NCBI RefSeq assembly: GCF_001045675.1 | Contig: NZ_LEKT01000023.1 | Span: 1 to 45,653 of the forward strand | From: Megasphaera cerevisiae DSM 20462 | GTDB lineage: Bacteria > Bacillota > Negativicutes > Veillonellales > Megasphaeraceae | Direction of reading: 5' to 3' | DNA length: 45,653 nucleotides | Part shown: positions 26,212-34,169 of the stretch, piece after piece | Layout: the number at the start of each line of letters is the position of its first letter | How positions within the stretch are numbered: position 1 is the stretch's first letter | Notes under the pieces: generated by a model | Seen by the model: only the letters and a program-made list of their open reading frames with translations | Database searches by the model: none | What the model was told of the DNA's origin: nothing | Translations under genes and position numbers: made by a program

Positions 26212-27348
26212 ATGGCATATGACAGCACAAAACCGGCAGACGACGAGTATTTATCTGCGTTCCCTGCGGAGGCGCGGGAACAGCTGCGGGCGATCATTGA
26301 GGATCAGATTGTCAATGCCTTGAAGCTGCAGGGGTTGGTTCCGGGTAATTCATCCGGGCAACTGCCTGTCAGCAATGGCAATGTTAATGCAAATTTAAAT
26401 GCGGATCAGGTAGACGGGAGAGATGCCTCTTATTTTTCACCGTCTACGCATGTGCACTCTGATGCCACACAAAATGCCGACGGGTTTATGAGCAAAGCCG
26501 ATAAAACCAAGCTGGACGGCGTGGCAACAGGCGCGGAAGTGAATCAATATGCGTTTAGCAATGTGGCTGTCGGCAGCATTACGATTCAGGCAGATGGCAA
26601 GCAGGATACGTTGACGATCGCGCAAGGTGCCAATATTACGATTACAGCGGATGCCACCAATGATAAATTGACCGTCGCCGTATCAGGGACGGTTCCGAAT
26701 GCCACCAATGCGGCAACTTGTACTGGAAACGCAGCGACAGCCACAAAATGGCAGACCGCACGAAAAATAGGCGGTGTTAGTGTAGATGGTTCTGCTGATG
26801 TAGATTTACCAGGTGTCAATACAGCCGGCACGCAGGATACATCCGGTAGCGCAACAAAGCATGGCGGCTACACCGTAGCGCAGTTATTTGATTATTTTCA
26901 TCCTGTCGGCTGCATTTATGAATCTACTAGTAGCACCAATCCAGCTGATATATGGGGTGTGGGTACATGGGAAAGTTACGGCGTGGGCCGCGTACTGGTA
27001 GGTGCAGGTACAGCCGATAGTGGTACCACATATACAGTAGGTGGAACTGGCGGGGAAGAATCGCACAAACTCACTACTGATGAATTGGCAGCCCATAGTC
27101 ATACTTTTAGCGGAAACACTTCGTCCAATGGTTCGCATAATCATGGCGTTTATACTGTTAAGGGATGGGATAATCTTGGTTATTTTGCTGGTAGCGGTTA
27201 TAGTTCTAATAACCAAACATTATATACTAATAACGCTGGAGACCACCTCCATTCATTCAGTGGTACCACAGGTAACGTTGGTAACAATAAAACGCATGAA
27301 AATCGGATGCCTTATCAGGTCATTTATCGATGGCGCAGAACAGCTTAG
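26212..27348 (+). CDS. phage tail fibre with collar-type C-terminus
   Basis: The 378-residue protein follows AAAGGAG at 8 nt. It opens with a helical anchor, then repeat-like fibre elements (NLNADQVDGRDASYF, GFMSKADKTKLDGVATGAE, NATNAATCTGNAATATKW) and the collar-type end. That end holds GCIYESTSSTNPADIWGVGT, the His-rich TDELAAHSHTF, and MPYQVIYRWRRTA. The His pairs usually bind metal inside trimeric fibre tips. The amber stop at 27,346 is followed in the same frame by a second, related tip module. Confidence 0.85.
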   Translation: MAYDSTKPADDEYLSAFPAEAREQLRAIIEDQIVNALKLQGLVPGNSSGQLPVSNGNVNANLNADQVDGRDASYFSPSTHVHSDATQNADGFMSKADKTKLDGVATGAEVNQYAFSNVAVGSITIQADGKQDTLTIAQGANITITADATNDKLTVAVSGTVPNATNAATCTGNAATATKWQTARKIGGVSVDGSADVDLPGVNTAGTQDTSGSATKHGGYTVAQLFDYFHPVGCIYESTSSTNPADIWGVGTWESYGVGRVLVGAGTADSGTTYTVGGTGGEESHKLTTDELAAHSHTFSGNTSSNGSHNHGVYTVKGWDNLGYFAGSGYSSNNQTLYTNNAGDHLHSFSGTTGNVGNNKTHENRMPYQVIYRWRRTA

Positions 27349-27609
27349 GTACCTACTGATGAATTGGCCAGCCATAATCATGTGGCAGCAAATGCAGGGG
27401 ATCATTCCCATACTGTTACAACTTTTAATGGCTTTGGGAAAGTAAACGGGAACAATTATGATGGCTATTGTACTGGAAGTACCAATAGGACCACCAGTAC
27501 GGCCGGAGATCATCAGCATAGTCTTAGTATAGATAATACTGGCGGTGGTGCAGCCCACAACAATATTCCTCCGTATCAAGTGTATTATTGCTGGCAACGT
27601 ACAGCGTAA
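27349..27609 (+). pseudogene. spare tail-fibre C-terminal module, in frame after the amber stop
   Basis: Directly after TAG 27346-27348 the same frame continues PTDELASHNHVAANAGDHSH and ends PPYQVYYCWQRTA. This parallels TDELAAHSHTF and MPYQVIYRWRRTA of the fibre before it. The module has no ribosome site; a TTG at 27364 is the only start-like codon. It may be a leftover or donor cassette that can replace the active tip by recombination in the shared TDELA sequence, or be expressed by readthrough. Confidence 0.65.
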
Positions 27610-27644
27610 AGGAGCAGGAAATTTATAGATAAAGGCGGTGAATC

Positions 27645-27896
27645 ATGGGTGAACATGATTTTCAGACAGAATTGCTGGGGCGGCTCAGCAGCATGGAATC
27701 TAAAATAGACATTATGTACGAAGAGTTGCGCTCGCTACAGGCTGACGCGAGGAAATCGAGTGTAGACACTGCGGATGCATTGACGTCGGCAAAGTCAGCA
27801 CATAAGCGCATTGACGGAATTAAAACAGATGCAATGTTATTGGGAGCAGTCATTTCATTCTTCGTTACACTTATATTCAAGCTACTTGGAAAATAG
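27645..27896 (+). CDS. XhlA-like lysis accessory protein
   Basis: The 83-residue product has a coiled-coil N-terminal two thirds (LLGRLSSMESKIDIMYEELR) and one C-terminal membrane helix (MLLGAVISFFVTLIFKLLG). This is the layout of XhlA proteins of Bacillus-type phages, which act with holin and lysozyme. ATG 27645 follows AAGGCGGTGA. The next genes are a membrane protein and a GH25 lysozyme, completing a lysis cassette. Confidence 0.75.
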   Translation: MGEHDFQTELLGRLSSMESKIDIMYEELRSLQADARKSSVDTADALTSAKSAHKRIDGIKTDAMLLGAVISFFVTLIFKLLGK

Positions 27897-27943
27897 AAAG
27901 GCGGTGATCCTGTATCTGATCAATTAAAAGGAGGTAATATAGA

Positions 27944-28252
27944 TTGTTGAAAAAAATACAAAATGTGTTAGTCGCGGCATTATCCAAAACAGATAAGCTG
28001 CAGATACGAGGTATGCCAAGATTGATGGTATATCTTTTTTTATTGCTGGTGATTATATGTATGCTATTGTTTATGGCCGCGTGGAGCTGGCAGTGGAATA
28101 CGACCGGCAAAGCGGACCTGGCTATTATGATCCAATTCATTACGGCAATTACGTCGGTGTCGTTTGTTGCAGCCGTCGGATTTTTCGGCAAAGCGATGGT
28201 AGACAAAGACAATGACGGCATTCCAGATGAATGGGAAGGAGAACATAAATGA
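27944..28252 (+). CDS. putative holin (two membrane segments)
   Basis: A TTG start at 27944 follows AAAGGAGG at a slightly long spacing. The 102-residue protein has two membrane helices (LMVYLFLLLVIICMLLFMAAW near residues 25-45 and MIQFITAITSVSFVAAVGFF near 62-82) and a charged C-terminal tail with DKDNDGIPDEW, which looks like a calcium-binding loop. Small size, two helices and overlap with the lysozyme gene argue for a holin. The sequence family is not recognised. Confidence 0.6.
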   Translation: MLKKIQNVLVAALSKTDKLQIRGMPRLMVYLFLLLVIICMLLFMAAWSWQWNTTGKADLAIMIQFITAITSVSFVAAVGFFGKAMVDKDNDGIPDEWEGEHK

Positions 28253-28830
28253 AATATGGGATTGACGTAAGCTATGCTCAGGAAGATTTTGATTTTAATC
28301 AGGCGGTATCCAATGGAAAATCATTTGCGGTCGTAAAAATTGGCGAACATGATTATATGGACGATCTATTTGCTGCCAATATCAACGGGGCGTTGGATGC
28401 GGGGATGGACGTAGGCGTATACTTCGTGGCACGTGGGAAAGACGCTGACAGCATCAAGCAGGAAGCGCAATTCATGGCGAATTTGATCAAGCAGAATATC
28501 TCAGCAGAATTGAAGTGTGGAATATGGCTCGATATAGAAGAATGTTACTACGATCAAAAATTAACCGTCCAGCAGTTGACTGATTTGGTATCCGCATTTA
28601 TCATCGTCATGAACCAGAACGGGTTTGATTGCGGGATTTACGCATCTTACAATATGCTGAATCAAATGGACGTTTCGCAGTTTGCGGATTATGTAAAGTT
28701 TTTCCCGGCAAACTATGGAGCGTCTTGTGCTTTTAAGGACGAACATCCGGAAAAGAAAGTTGTACTTTGGCAGTATTCGGACAGCAATGGACAATTAGAT
28801 TTAGATGTAATGTACGAGGAAGGGGAGTAA
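28249..28830 (+). CDS. endolysin, glycoside hydrolase family 25 lysozyme
   Basis: The 193-residue protein is a bare GH25 domain: KYGIDVSYAQ (Asp6), GVYFVARG, and the catalytic pair in GIWLDIEECYY (Asp95, Glu97), ending VVLWQYSDSNGQLDLDV. It would cut the MurNAc-GlcNAc bond of peptidoglycan to release phage. There is no signal peptide or separate wall-binding domain, so access depends on the holin. It overlaps the putative holin gene by four bases. Confidence 0.93.
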   Translation: MKYGIDVSYAQEDFDFNQAVSNGKSFAVVKIGEHDYMDDLFAANINGALDAGMDVGVYFVARGKDADSIKQEAQFMANLIKQNISAELKCGIWLDIEECYYDQKLTVQQLTDLVSAFIIVMNQNGFDCGIYASYNMLNQMDVSQFADYVKFFPANYGASCAFKDEHPEKKVVLWQYSDSNGQLDLDVMYEEGE

Positions 28831-28835
28831 TAATT

Positions 28836-29192
28836 ATGGCAGAAGAAAATGGACAGACAACACCGGCAACTGATATTCAGCAGGATCAGGCCGTGGATAC
28901 CACGCAGGCAGTTACGGCAACTACGGAACAGACTGATATTGAAAAGCTGGACGCTAAGATTGCAGACTTGGAAGCAGACGGCGCGGAGGTGTTTGCTGAC
29001 GCTATCCAGATTTTGAAGGATAAGCGTGACGCCTTGATTGCCCAGGCAGAGGCAGAGGCAGAGTCCAATTCTATAGGGAGTGGAGTAATAACCCTTGAAA
29101 CGTCTTTCAGGCAGAAATACGGAAACGATATCATGAACGCAGTTGAAATTGTTGCCCTGGCGGCGATTGTTTACAGACTGTTCTTCTTTTAA
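28836..29192 (+). CDS. phage protein with C-terminal membrane anchor, unknown
   Basis: ATG 28836 lies five bases after the lysozyme stop with AAGGGGAG upstream. The 118-residue product has a Thr/Gln-rich start (NGQTTPATDIQQDQ), an Ala/Glu coiled coil (residues 38-75) and a C-terminal hydrophobic helix ending IVALAAIVYRLFFF. This resembles tail-anchored proteins, and its lysis-cassette position suggests a role at the membrane. Function is not recognised. A hairpin follows the gene. Confidence 0.6.
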   Translation: MAEENGQTTPATDIQQDQAVDTTQAVTATTEQTDIEKLDAKIADLEADGAEVFADAIQILKDKRDALIAQAEAEAESNSIGSGVITLETSFRQKYGNDIMNAVEIVALAAIVYRLFFF

Positions 29193-29202
29193 GCGCAAAA
29201 CG

Positions 29203-29233
29203 GCCGGCGGGAAATTCCTGCCGGCTTATTTTT
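29203..29233 (+). terminator. intrinsic terminator
   Basis: GCCGGCGGGAA and TTCCTGCCGGC pair over up to 11 bp with one G-T wobble, followed by TTATTTTTAT. It closes the main late transcript. The next gene starts 18 bases beyond the T tract, so it may be read by leakage or have its own signals. Confidence 0.7.
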
Positions 29234-29250
29234 ATATATGGAGGCGTACC

Positions 29251-29835
29251 ATGACGACAATTATAAATTTCATCAGTACTCATAAAAAACAGATTGCTTG
29301 CGTGACGATCATAGCCATTTTACTATGTGTGGGCATATACTTTTACCTGCAGCATGTCAAAACAGCACAGGGAGCCGCACAGGTAGTGAAATATGAAGAT
29401 ACCACCGATCAGAATAAAATCAAGAAAGATTTAGCTGTAGACCGCACCACGGCGGGGCAGATTGTCAAAGAAATCCAGTATATTCACGACGGGACGACGA
29501 CGCCGACCGTTACGTATTACGTACAATCGCCAACCGTTGAAAAGGCGGCAGAGCAGACTGCGGATGCCATTAATAAAAATGATATTTCATTACCTGCAGC
29601 GGCTACAGAAAAAACAGACCGAACTGTCGTTACAGCAAATACGGATCAGCAAAAAGTAGACGTATACAAAATTAATCTTCGAAACAATCACAAGATCAAA
29701 GCTGGAGTATTGTATGCGGACGACAACGCATATGCTGGCGTTGGGTATCAGGCTGGGCGGGTGGAAGCCATGGTATACATGCGTGCTGACGGCAAAAAAG
29801 CTGGGGCTGTGAATTATACGGTGAAGGAATGGTAA
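29251..29835 (+). CDS. phage membrane-anchored protein of 194 residues, unknown (spanin candidate)
   Basis: ATG 29251 has GGAGG 5 nt upstream. One N-terminal membrane helix (IACVTIIAILLCVGIYFYL, residues 16-34) is followed by a polar domain outside the cytoplasm with long charged helices (VEKAAEQTADAINKN) and a beta-rich end (YAGVGYQAGRVEAMVYMRADG). A type II topology fits an inner-membrane spanin or a structural anchor, but the family is unknown. The host may have an outer membrane, where a spanin would be needed. Confidence 0.6.
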   Translation: MTTIINFISTHKKQIACVTIIAILLCVGIYFYLQHVKTAQGAAQVVKYEDTTDQNKIKKDLAVDRTTAGQIVKEIQYIHDGTTTPTVTYYVQSPTVEKAAEQTADAINKNDISLPAAATEKTDRTVVTANTDQQKVDVYKINLRNNHKIKAGVLYADDNAYAGVGYQAGRVEAMVYMRADGKKAGAVNYTVKEW

Positions 29836-29960
29836 AAAAAAAGAAGGAAAATATAAAAAAATATCGAATGATTATTAATAATGAATAATTTGACTGTAAA
29901 TAAAATATATTAATGATGCAAGCTGGTAACATTAAATAAATTTAGATCGGAGGATTAAAA

Positions 29961-30623
29961 ATGACACAGGTAATTGTATATGAAATTGAACAAAAAGAAA
30001 ACTATAGCTTGCAGCAATTGGTAAATAGTTTTTGTGATTTTGGGACAGTGGATGATCAAGGAATAATAGTTAATGAGTATGATAGTAAATTTATTAAGGC
30101 GACTTATTGGAAACAAAAAGTAAAAAGAGAACGTAGATATAATCTTGAAAAAAGAGATTTTGAATTTATTGAGGAACAGATTGTAGATGTAGCAGATTTT
30201 GTGATACAACTTATGGATAAAAAATTATTAGTACTTGGAAACAAGCAAATGGCACAACGTATTATTACATTGATTGGGATTACTTCAGATAATTCATATA
30301 TCATTTCCGAATACATTATTGATATAGAAAAAATTATAAATAAAATTTGTAATGAAACTGAGATTTACTTATTAAAAGTGGAATTAATGGATATCCCTAT
30401 CGAAAAAGACATATTAGTAAATTGCAGTGTGAATTTAGAGATTCATGATAATCCGAAATCAATAATTCTTAAGTATGTTAAAAATACAACTGTAATATCG
30501 TTTATGATTGCGGGGCTGGCTACACCTATTAATATATATAAACATGGTAAATTTTCAATAGGTAAAATTGATGAGGATGATAAGGATGAGATAATTCAAA
30601 AGATTATAAAGATGATGTGCTAA
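29961..30623 (+). CDS. first gene of AT-rich accessory operon, unknown function
   Basis: The 220-residue product is AT-coded and rich in Ile, Lys and Asn. ATG 29961 follows GGAGG at 8 nt, and TTGACT at 29890 may be part of a promoter for the operon. No catalytic motif is recognised. Residues 1-60 look beta-rich (TQVIVYEIEQKEN), the middle alternates helix and strand, and a hydrophobic patch (VISFMIAGLATPINIY) precedes an acidic end. The next gene begins 14 bases after the stop. Its base composition differs sharply from the phage genes on its left, which suggests recent acquisition. Confidence 0.7.
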   Translation: MTQVIVYEIEQKENYSLQQLVNSFCDFGTVDDQGIIVNEYDSKFIKATYWKQKVKRERRYNLEKRDFEFIEEQIVDVADFVIQLMDKKLLVLGNKQMAQRIITLIGITSDNSYIISEYIIDIEKIINKICNETEIYLLKVELMDIPIEKDILVNCSVNLEIHDNPKSIILKYVKNTTVISFMIAGLATPINIYKHGKFSIGKIDEDDKDEIIQKIIKMMC

Positions 30624-30637
30624 AAGGAGAGATTGTT

Positions 30638-31582
30638 ATGGGAGAACAAGCTAGAAAAATAGGCGAAAAACTTGAAGGGTTTGGCGAAAAATTATTTAGA
30701 GGTTTTGGCTGGAACGAGTTAGGAAGAGATATTGAAATAAAATGTGAAAGGAAAAGCTCTCATGACAAAAAAACTCATGGATTAGATTTATTAATGAATT
30801 TTGATAACCCGTATTTAGGAAGGAAGCAGGGAATAATTATTGAATGCAAGAATAGGAAGATGCAATCTATTACTCTATCCGAAATCAATCATTGGGTTAG
30901 TGAACTTATCAATAGTATTGAATGCGCAAGTTCTGCAATTGAACTGGATAAAATTGAATTGGGAGATTGTAATTTGTGTACGGGACTTTTGTTGATTCAT
31001 GCGAATGATCAATTTGATAAAAAAAAATTTTATGGATATTTAAAAAGTATAAATATTAAGTCTCGAAGAAGTGCAATAAATATATTTATTGCTGGAAATG
31101 ATATGATAGATAAATGGAATTCCCTATTAAATAAATTACAAAATGATTATAACGACGGCTTTAAATTTATTTATCCGAGTATAGAAGGTTCCAATATGAA
31201 AGAGGGAAATTTTATAACAATTAATCAATTATATTCTAAATATATATTTGCGCAGGATTATGTTCAAGTAGATTGTACAAATGATGGGAAATTATATAAA
31301 ATGCCAAAAAAAAGAAAAATACTAATTTCTTTTGATGAAATATCAATAAATAGCTTTAAATACATATGGAGCATGTTCAAGTATTATCAACTTCAAGACG
31401 CAGCAGAATTGGTTTTTATTTTTTATCCCCAGAGAAAAGATGATGGTAGCTTTATAAAAAATAATTTTATAAGTACATTAAGTAATATACAACATCCAAT
31501 TGATGAAGATATACGTCAGAAAATAAAAATTGATTATATTGATAATCGCAATTTATCCCCAGTTGATATAGGGAGGATATAG
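30638..31582 (+). CDS. PD-(D/E)XK-type nuclease candidate of the accessory operon
   Basis: ATG 30638 lies 7 nt after AAAAGGAGA; an upstream TTG is disfavoured. The 314-residue product has a restriction-endonuclease-like core: a helix with GEKLF, then HGLDLLMNF (Asp50), and GIIIECKNRK (Glu69-x-Lys71) at the spacing of PD-(D/E)XK enzymes. A helix with EINHWVSELI follows. The remaining two thirds have no known motif. It is coupled to the third gene one base after its stop. Its role as a DNA-targeting effector is inference from the motif and from the setting. Confidence 0.7.
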   Translation: MGEQARKIGEKLEGFGEKLFRGFGWNELGRDIEIKCERKSSHDKKTHGLDLLMNFDNPYLGRKQGIIIECKNRKMQSITLSEINHWVSELINSIECASSAIELDKIELGDCNLCTGLLLIHANDQFDKKKFYGYLKSINIKSRRSAINIFIAGNDMIDKWNSLLNKLQNDYNDGFKFIYPSIEGSNMKEGNFITINQLYSKYIFAQDYVQVDCTNDGKLYKMPKKRKILISFDEISINSFKYIWSMFKYYQLQDAAELVFIFYPQRKDDGSFIKNNFISTLSNIQHPIDEDIRQKIKIDYIDNRNLSPVDIGRI

Positions 31583-31583
31583 C

Positions 31584-32657
31584 ATGATTACAGAATATGT
31601 GGATTGTACAGAATTAAAACGTCTTATTGTAGATAAAAAATTAAAAACATCTGCATTTAAAGCTTATTTAAAACAAAAAGGTATTATTTTTACTGCAAGT
31701 AATGCAGAACAATTTGCAGAGCAAATCTATACTGTTTTTTTGGGATCTAGTGAAATATCAGAAATACGAGATATCATGATTAATGATAATAATTATGAAA
31801 AATCTTTAGTTATGAATTTATGTTTAAAGTCAAGCACCGATGGAAATATTTTAGACATTATACTTGATGAAATAAATAAATATAAATCAGAAAAGGTAAA
31901 AGATTATACACTTGAAATGCCTGTAAAAGAACAAAACAGCATAAGTGTTCAGTTTTCATATCAAAGAAAATCGCCAGGTCGTAATAGATTGTTAGAATAT
32001 GAAAAAAGATTTTTGAAATTGAATATTAGAAAGATATCAGATAAAAAAGTAACTATTGATATAAGACAACCTTCATCAATTGATTCTAAACATGCGGTAG
32101 AATTTATCCAAAAGATAGCAGGAAATAATGAATTTCAAATTGAGCATATAAATTTGAACTCATTAGTAACATCTAATAAAGTGGAATTTTTTGATCAGAT
32201 TGCAAAACATAAATTTGAGTCTTGGAGACTTAAAACGATAACAGGGATAACTGTAAAAAGAGGGAATTCTGATGATACAAATGAAGAAGATGATGAAGGT
32301 GAAATTATAGATGATGAAGGACAAGAATCGCAGGCATTATCAGGTATAAATCAGGCTATTTTAAATGGGAATGAACTTAGATTGAATAAATTTGTGCAGG
32401 ACTCTATTGATAGGGGGTATTACATAGCCGCAATGCGCTATAGGTATGAACATACAAGAGAAGCAACAGAATTTGCTATTAATTTAAGTTTTAAAAATAA
32501 TGATTTGAAAGTTGAAATTGACAAAACATATTGGGAAGAAGATGGGAGAATATCTGTTCAACCATTTTTAAAAACGGAACAAAATGGTATAATAATAGAA
32601 TTTCAAAATGTTGCTGATGAAGTATATCAGGAATTAATTTCCCACCAGCATGATTAA
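31584..32657 (+). CDS. third gene of accessory operon, putative partner of the nuclease
   Basis: The 357-residue product follows the nuclease by one base with GGGAGG upstream. Residues 1-60 form a helical module (LKTSAFKAYLKQKGIIFTAS) like small DNA- or protein-binding domains. The middle is beta-rich, about residues 230-250 are a very acidic linker (DDTNEEDDEGEIIDDEGQES), and a C-terminal domain follows with ARGYY-like helices and YWEEDGRISVQPFLK. No family is recognised. Pairing with a nuclease suggests a sensor or regulator, but that is inference. Confidence 0.7.
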   Translation: MITEYVDCTELKRLIVDKKLKTSAFKAYLKQKGIIFTASNAEQFAEQIYTVFLGSSEISEIRDIMINDNNYEKSLVMNLCLKSSTDGNILDIILDEINKYKSEKVKDYTLEMPVKEQNSISVQFSYQRKSPGRNRLLEYEKRFLKLNIRKISDKKVTIDIRQPSSIDSKHAVEFIQKIAGNNEFQIEHINLNSLVTSNKVEFFDQIAKHKFESWRLKTITGITVKRGNSDDTNEEDDEGEIIDDEGQESQALSGINQAILNGNELRLNKFVQDSIDRGYYIAAMRYRYEHTREATEFAINLSFKNNDLKVEIDKTYWEEDGRISVQPFLKTEQNGIIIEFQNVADEVYQELISHQHD

Positions 32658-32716
32658 ATGAAGCGGTAAAAACAATGATAGATGTCCTAGCATTATAATG
32701 TTTTTATTATGGAAAA

Positions 32717-32755
32717 GAACAAATGTTCGACATATTGCCCCGGTCGTGCTACAAT
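32717..32755 (+). promoter_or_regulatory. LexA/DinR SOS box overlapping a promoter
   Basis: GAACAAATGTTC (32717-32728) matches the Gram-positive LexA core GAAC-N4-GTTC exactly. It overlaps TCGACA (32727-32732), which is followed after 17 bp by TACAAT (32750-32755), a near-consensus promoter. Binding of LexA would block this promoter, so the methyltransferase downstream should be induced by DNA damage. Confidence 0.65.
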
Positions 32756-32797
32756 ATTACTAGACTAGTCAAATCTATTATTATGAGGTGGTTGTAA

Positions 32798-33529
32798 ACG
32801 AACGAAAAGTTTTTAAATCAGATTATATGTGGTGATTCTATAGAATTGCTGCAGCAGCTTGCAGATAATTCTGTTGATGCAGTTATCACAGATCCGCCAT
32901 ATTGCAGCGGTGGCCAAACAGCAAACGCACGAGCTCAAACTCCGTCCAGCAAGTATGAACAATCTTCTAACGTTATTGTCCATCGGCCGGATTTTGCAAG
33001 TGATACGATGGATCAGCGGTCTTGGATGCATTGGTGTGCATTGTGGATCAATGATTGCCAGCGCATTTTAAAGCCGGAAGGATACTTCTTGATGTTTACG
33101 GATTGGCGGCAGCTTCCCGCAGCCTCAGACGCCTTACAGATGGGTGGACTGATTTGGCGGGGCATTGTTGCATGGAATAAAGGATTGGGAGCGAGAGCAC
33201 CGCATAAAGGCTATTTTCGGCATCAATGCGAATATATCGTATGGGGTACAAACGGAAAGTGTCCCAAGGCTAAACATGCGGGACCCTATCCTGGTTGTTT
33301 TGATTTTCCAGTAAAACAGAAGGATAAATTTCACTTGACCGGAAAGCCGACGCCGCTCATGGAAGAACTGGTTCAGATTGTCCCGGAAGAAGCTGTTATC
33401 TTGGATCCATTTGCTGGCAGCGGCACAACGTGCGTAGCAGCGAAGAAGCATAATCGACAGTACGTTGGATTTGAGAAGACAAAAGTGTACTACGATATCG
33501 CTGAAAAAAGAATAAAAGAAGTTGGATAA
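32798..33529 (+). CDS. DNA adenine/cytosine-N4 methyltransferase, beta class, with ACG at the start position
   Basis: Motif IV (TDPPYCSGG, residues 31-39) precedes motif I (LDPFAGSGTT, near 201-210), the order of beta-class amino-methyltransferases. The conserved start of such enzymes, LNQIICGDSIELLQQLADNS, is present only if translation begins at 32798. There the codon is ACG, 7 nt after GAGGTGG; TTG 32846 would remove this conserved part. No partner nuclease lies beside it, so it may be an orphan enzyme protecting phage DNA. A LexA box controls its promoter. Confidence 0.85.
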   Translation, partial: TNEKFLNQIICGDSIELLQQLADNSVDAVITDPPYCSGGQTANARAQTPSSKYEQSSNVIVHRPDFASDTMDQRSWMHWCALWINDCQRILKPEGYFLMFTDWRQLPAASDALQMGGLIWRGIVAWNKGLGARAPHKGYFRHQCEYIVWGTNGKCPKAKHAGPYPGCFDFPVKQKDKFHLTGKPTPLMEELVQIVPEEAVILDPFAGSGTTCVAAKKHNRQYVGFEKTKVYYDIAEKRIKEVG

Positions 33530-33530
33530 A

Positions 33531-33568
33531 AAAGCGCCGATCTGCTCTGATGAGTGGTTCGGCGCTTT
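33531..33568. terminator. bidirectional terminator between converging genes
   Basis: AAAGCGCCGA (33531-33540) and TCGGCGCTTT (33559-33568) are perfect inverted repeats. On the minus strand the stem is followed by six T, so it serves the minus-strand membrane gene well; on the plus strand the T run is short. Confidence 0.65.
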
Positions 33569-33599
33569 GGCTATTTAATTATTTTTAGTTTTGTTATAA

Positions 33600-34139
33600 T
33601 TATTTGGAATTCATGTCGTGTTTCATTGTAGGATGATTCATTGTTTGGTGATCCATATGCATTGAATTTTGCGGTGGTACATATCCGGCAAGCCGTGGAT
33701 CAGCCATGCCAAATACCATTGCGAAATGGGTAAAAACAACAAATAGAATTAAGAGAATTGCATCACGTATATTTTTCTTTGTGAAGTCCAACTGTTTGCC
33801 AATGATACCTAGTGCTTGCAGTAATAATAATACAGCAGGAATGACTGCCAACATATAAGAGAAAACGGCAATATAATCGATTGGGCCACGCCAATTAGTA
33901 ATCGATGGTACATAAAAAACAGCTAAATAAATAGTAGCCAAAATAAAAAATATTCCTAATGTAATGGTACTTTTTCGTCCCCATGACTGCCAACGGGTAC
34001 TTTTCTCATTTTTATAAATGAGACCAAAAATTGCACAAGCTAGGATCGTTTCAGCTAAAACGATTGGCACCAGCATAAATAAAATTAAAAACCACGGCTG
34101 ATGTAGTGATAATAGTTCCATATAATGAGTCATAATCAT
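33600..34139 (-). CDS. four-helix membrane protein with Met/His-rich tail
   Basis: The start (MIMTHYMELL) lies 8 nt after GAGGAGGT on the minus strand. The 179-residue protein has about four membrane helices (16-42, 58-80, 88-112, 125-145). Its C-terminus has the metal-ligand-rich SMHMDHQTMNHPTMKHDM, reminiscent of copper-handling proteins. Upstream are four 11-bp-spaced repeats typical of OmpR/PhoB-class regulators. It lies between the methyltransferase and the truncated transporter gene, so it may be prophage cargo. The family is not recognised and the metal role is inference. Confidence 0.65.
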   Translation of the reverse strand: MIMTHYMELLSLHQPWFLILFMLVPIVLAETILACAIFGLIYKNEKSTRWQSWGRKSTITLGIFFILATIYLAVFYVPSITNWRGPIDYIAVFSYMLAVIPAVLLLLQALGIIGKQLDFTKKNIRDAILLILFVVFTHFAMVFGMADPRLAGYVPPQNSMHMDHQTMNHPTMKHDMNSK

Positions 34140-34169
34140 TTTTTTATACCTCCTCAGGCTTTTGTATAC

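Noticed and set aside
27064-27609. Diversity-generating retroelement at the fibre tip duplication
   Set aside because: The two copies do not differ mainly at adenines, and no reverse transcriptase is present in the window.
32846-33529. Methyltransferase starting at TTG 32846
   Set aside because: This start removes the conserved QIICGDSIELL segment and has no ribosome site; the frame continues upstream to 32798 behind GAGGTGG.
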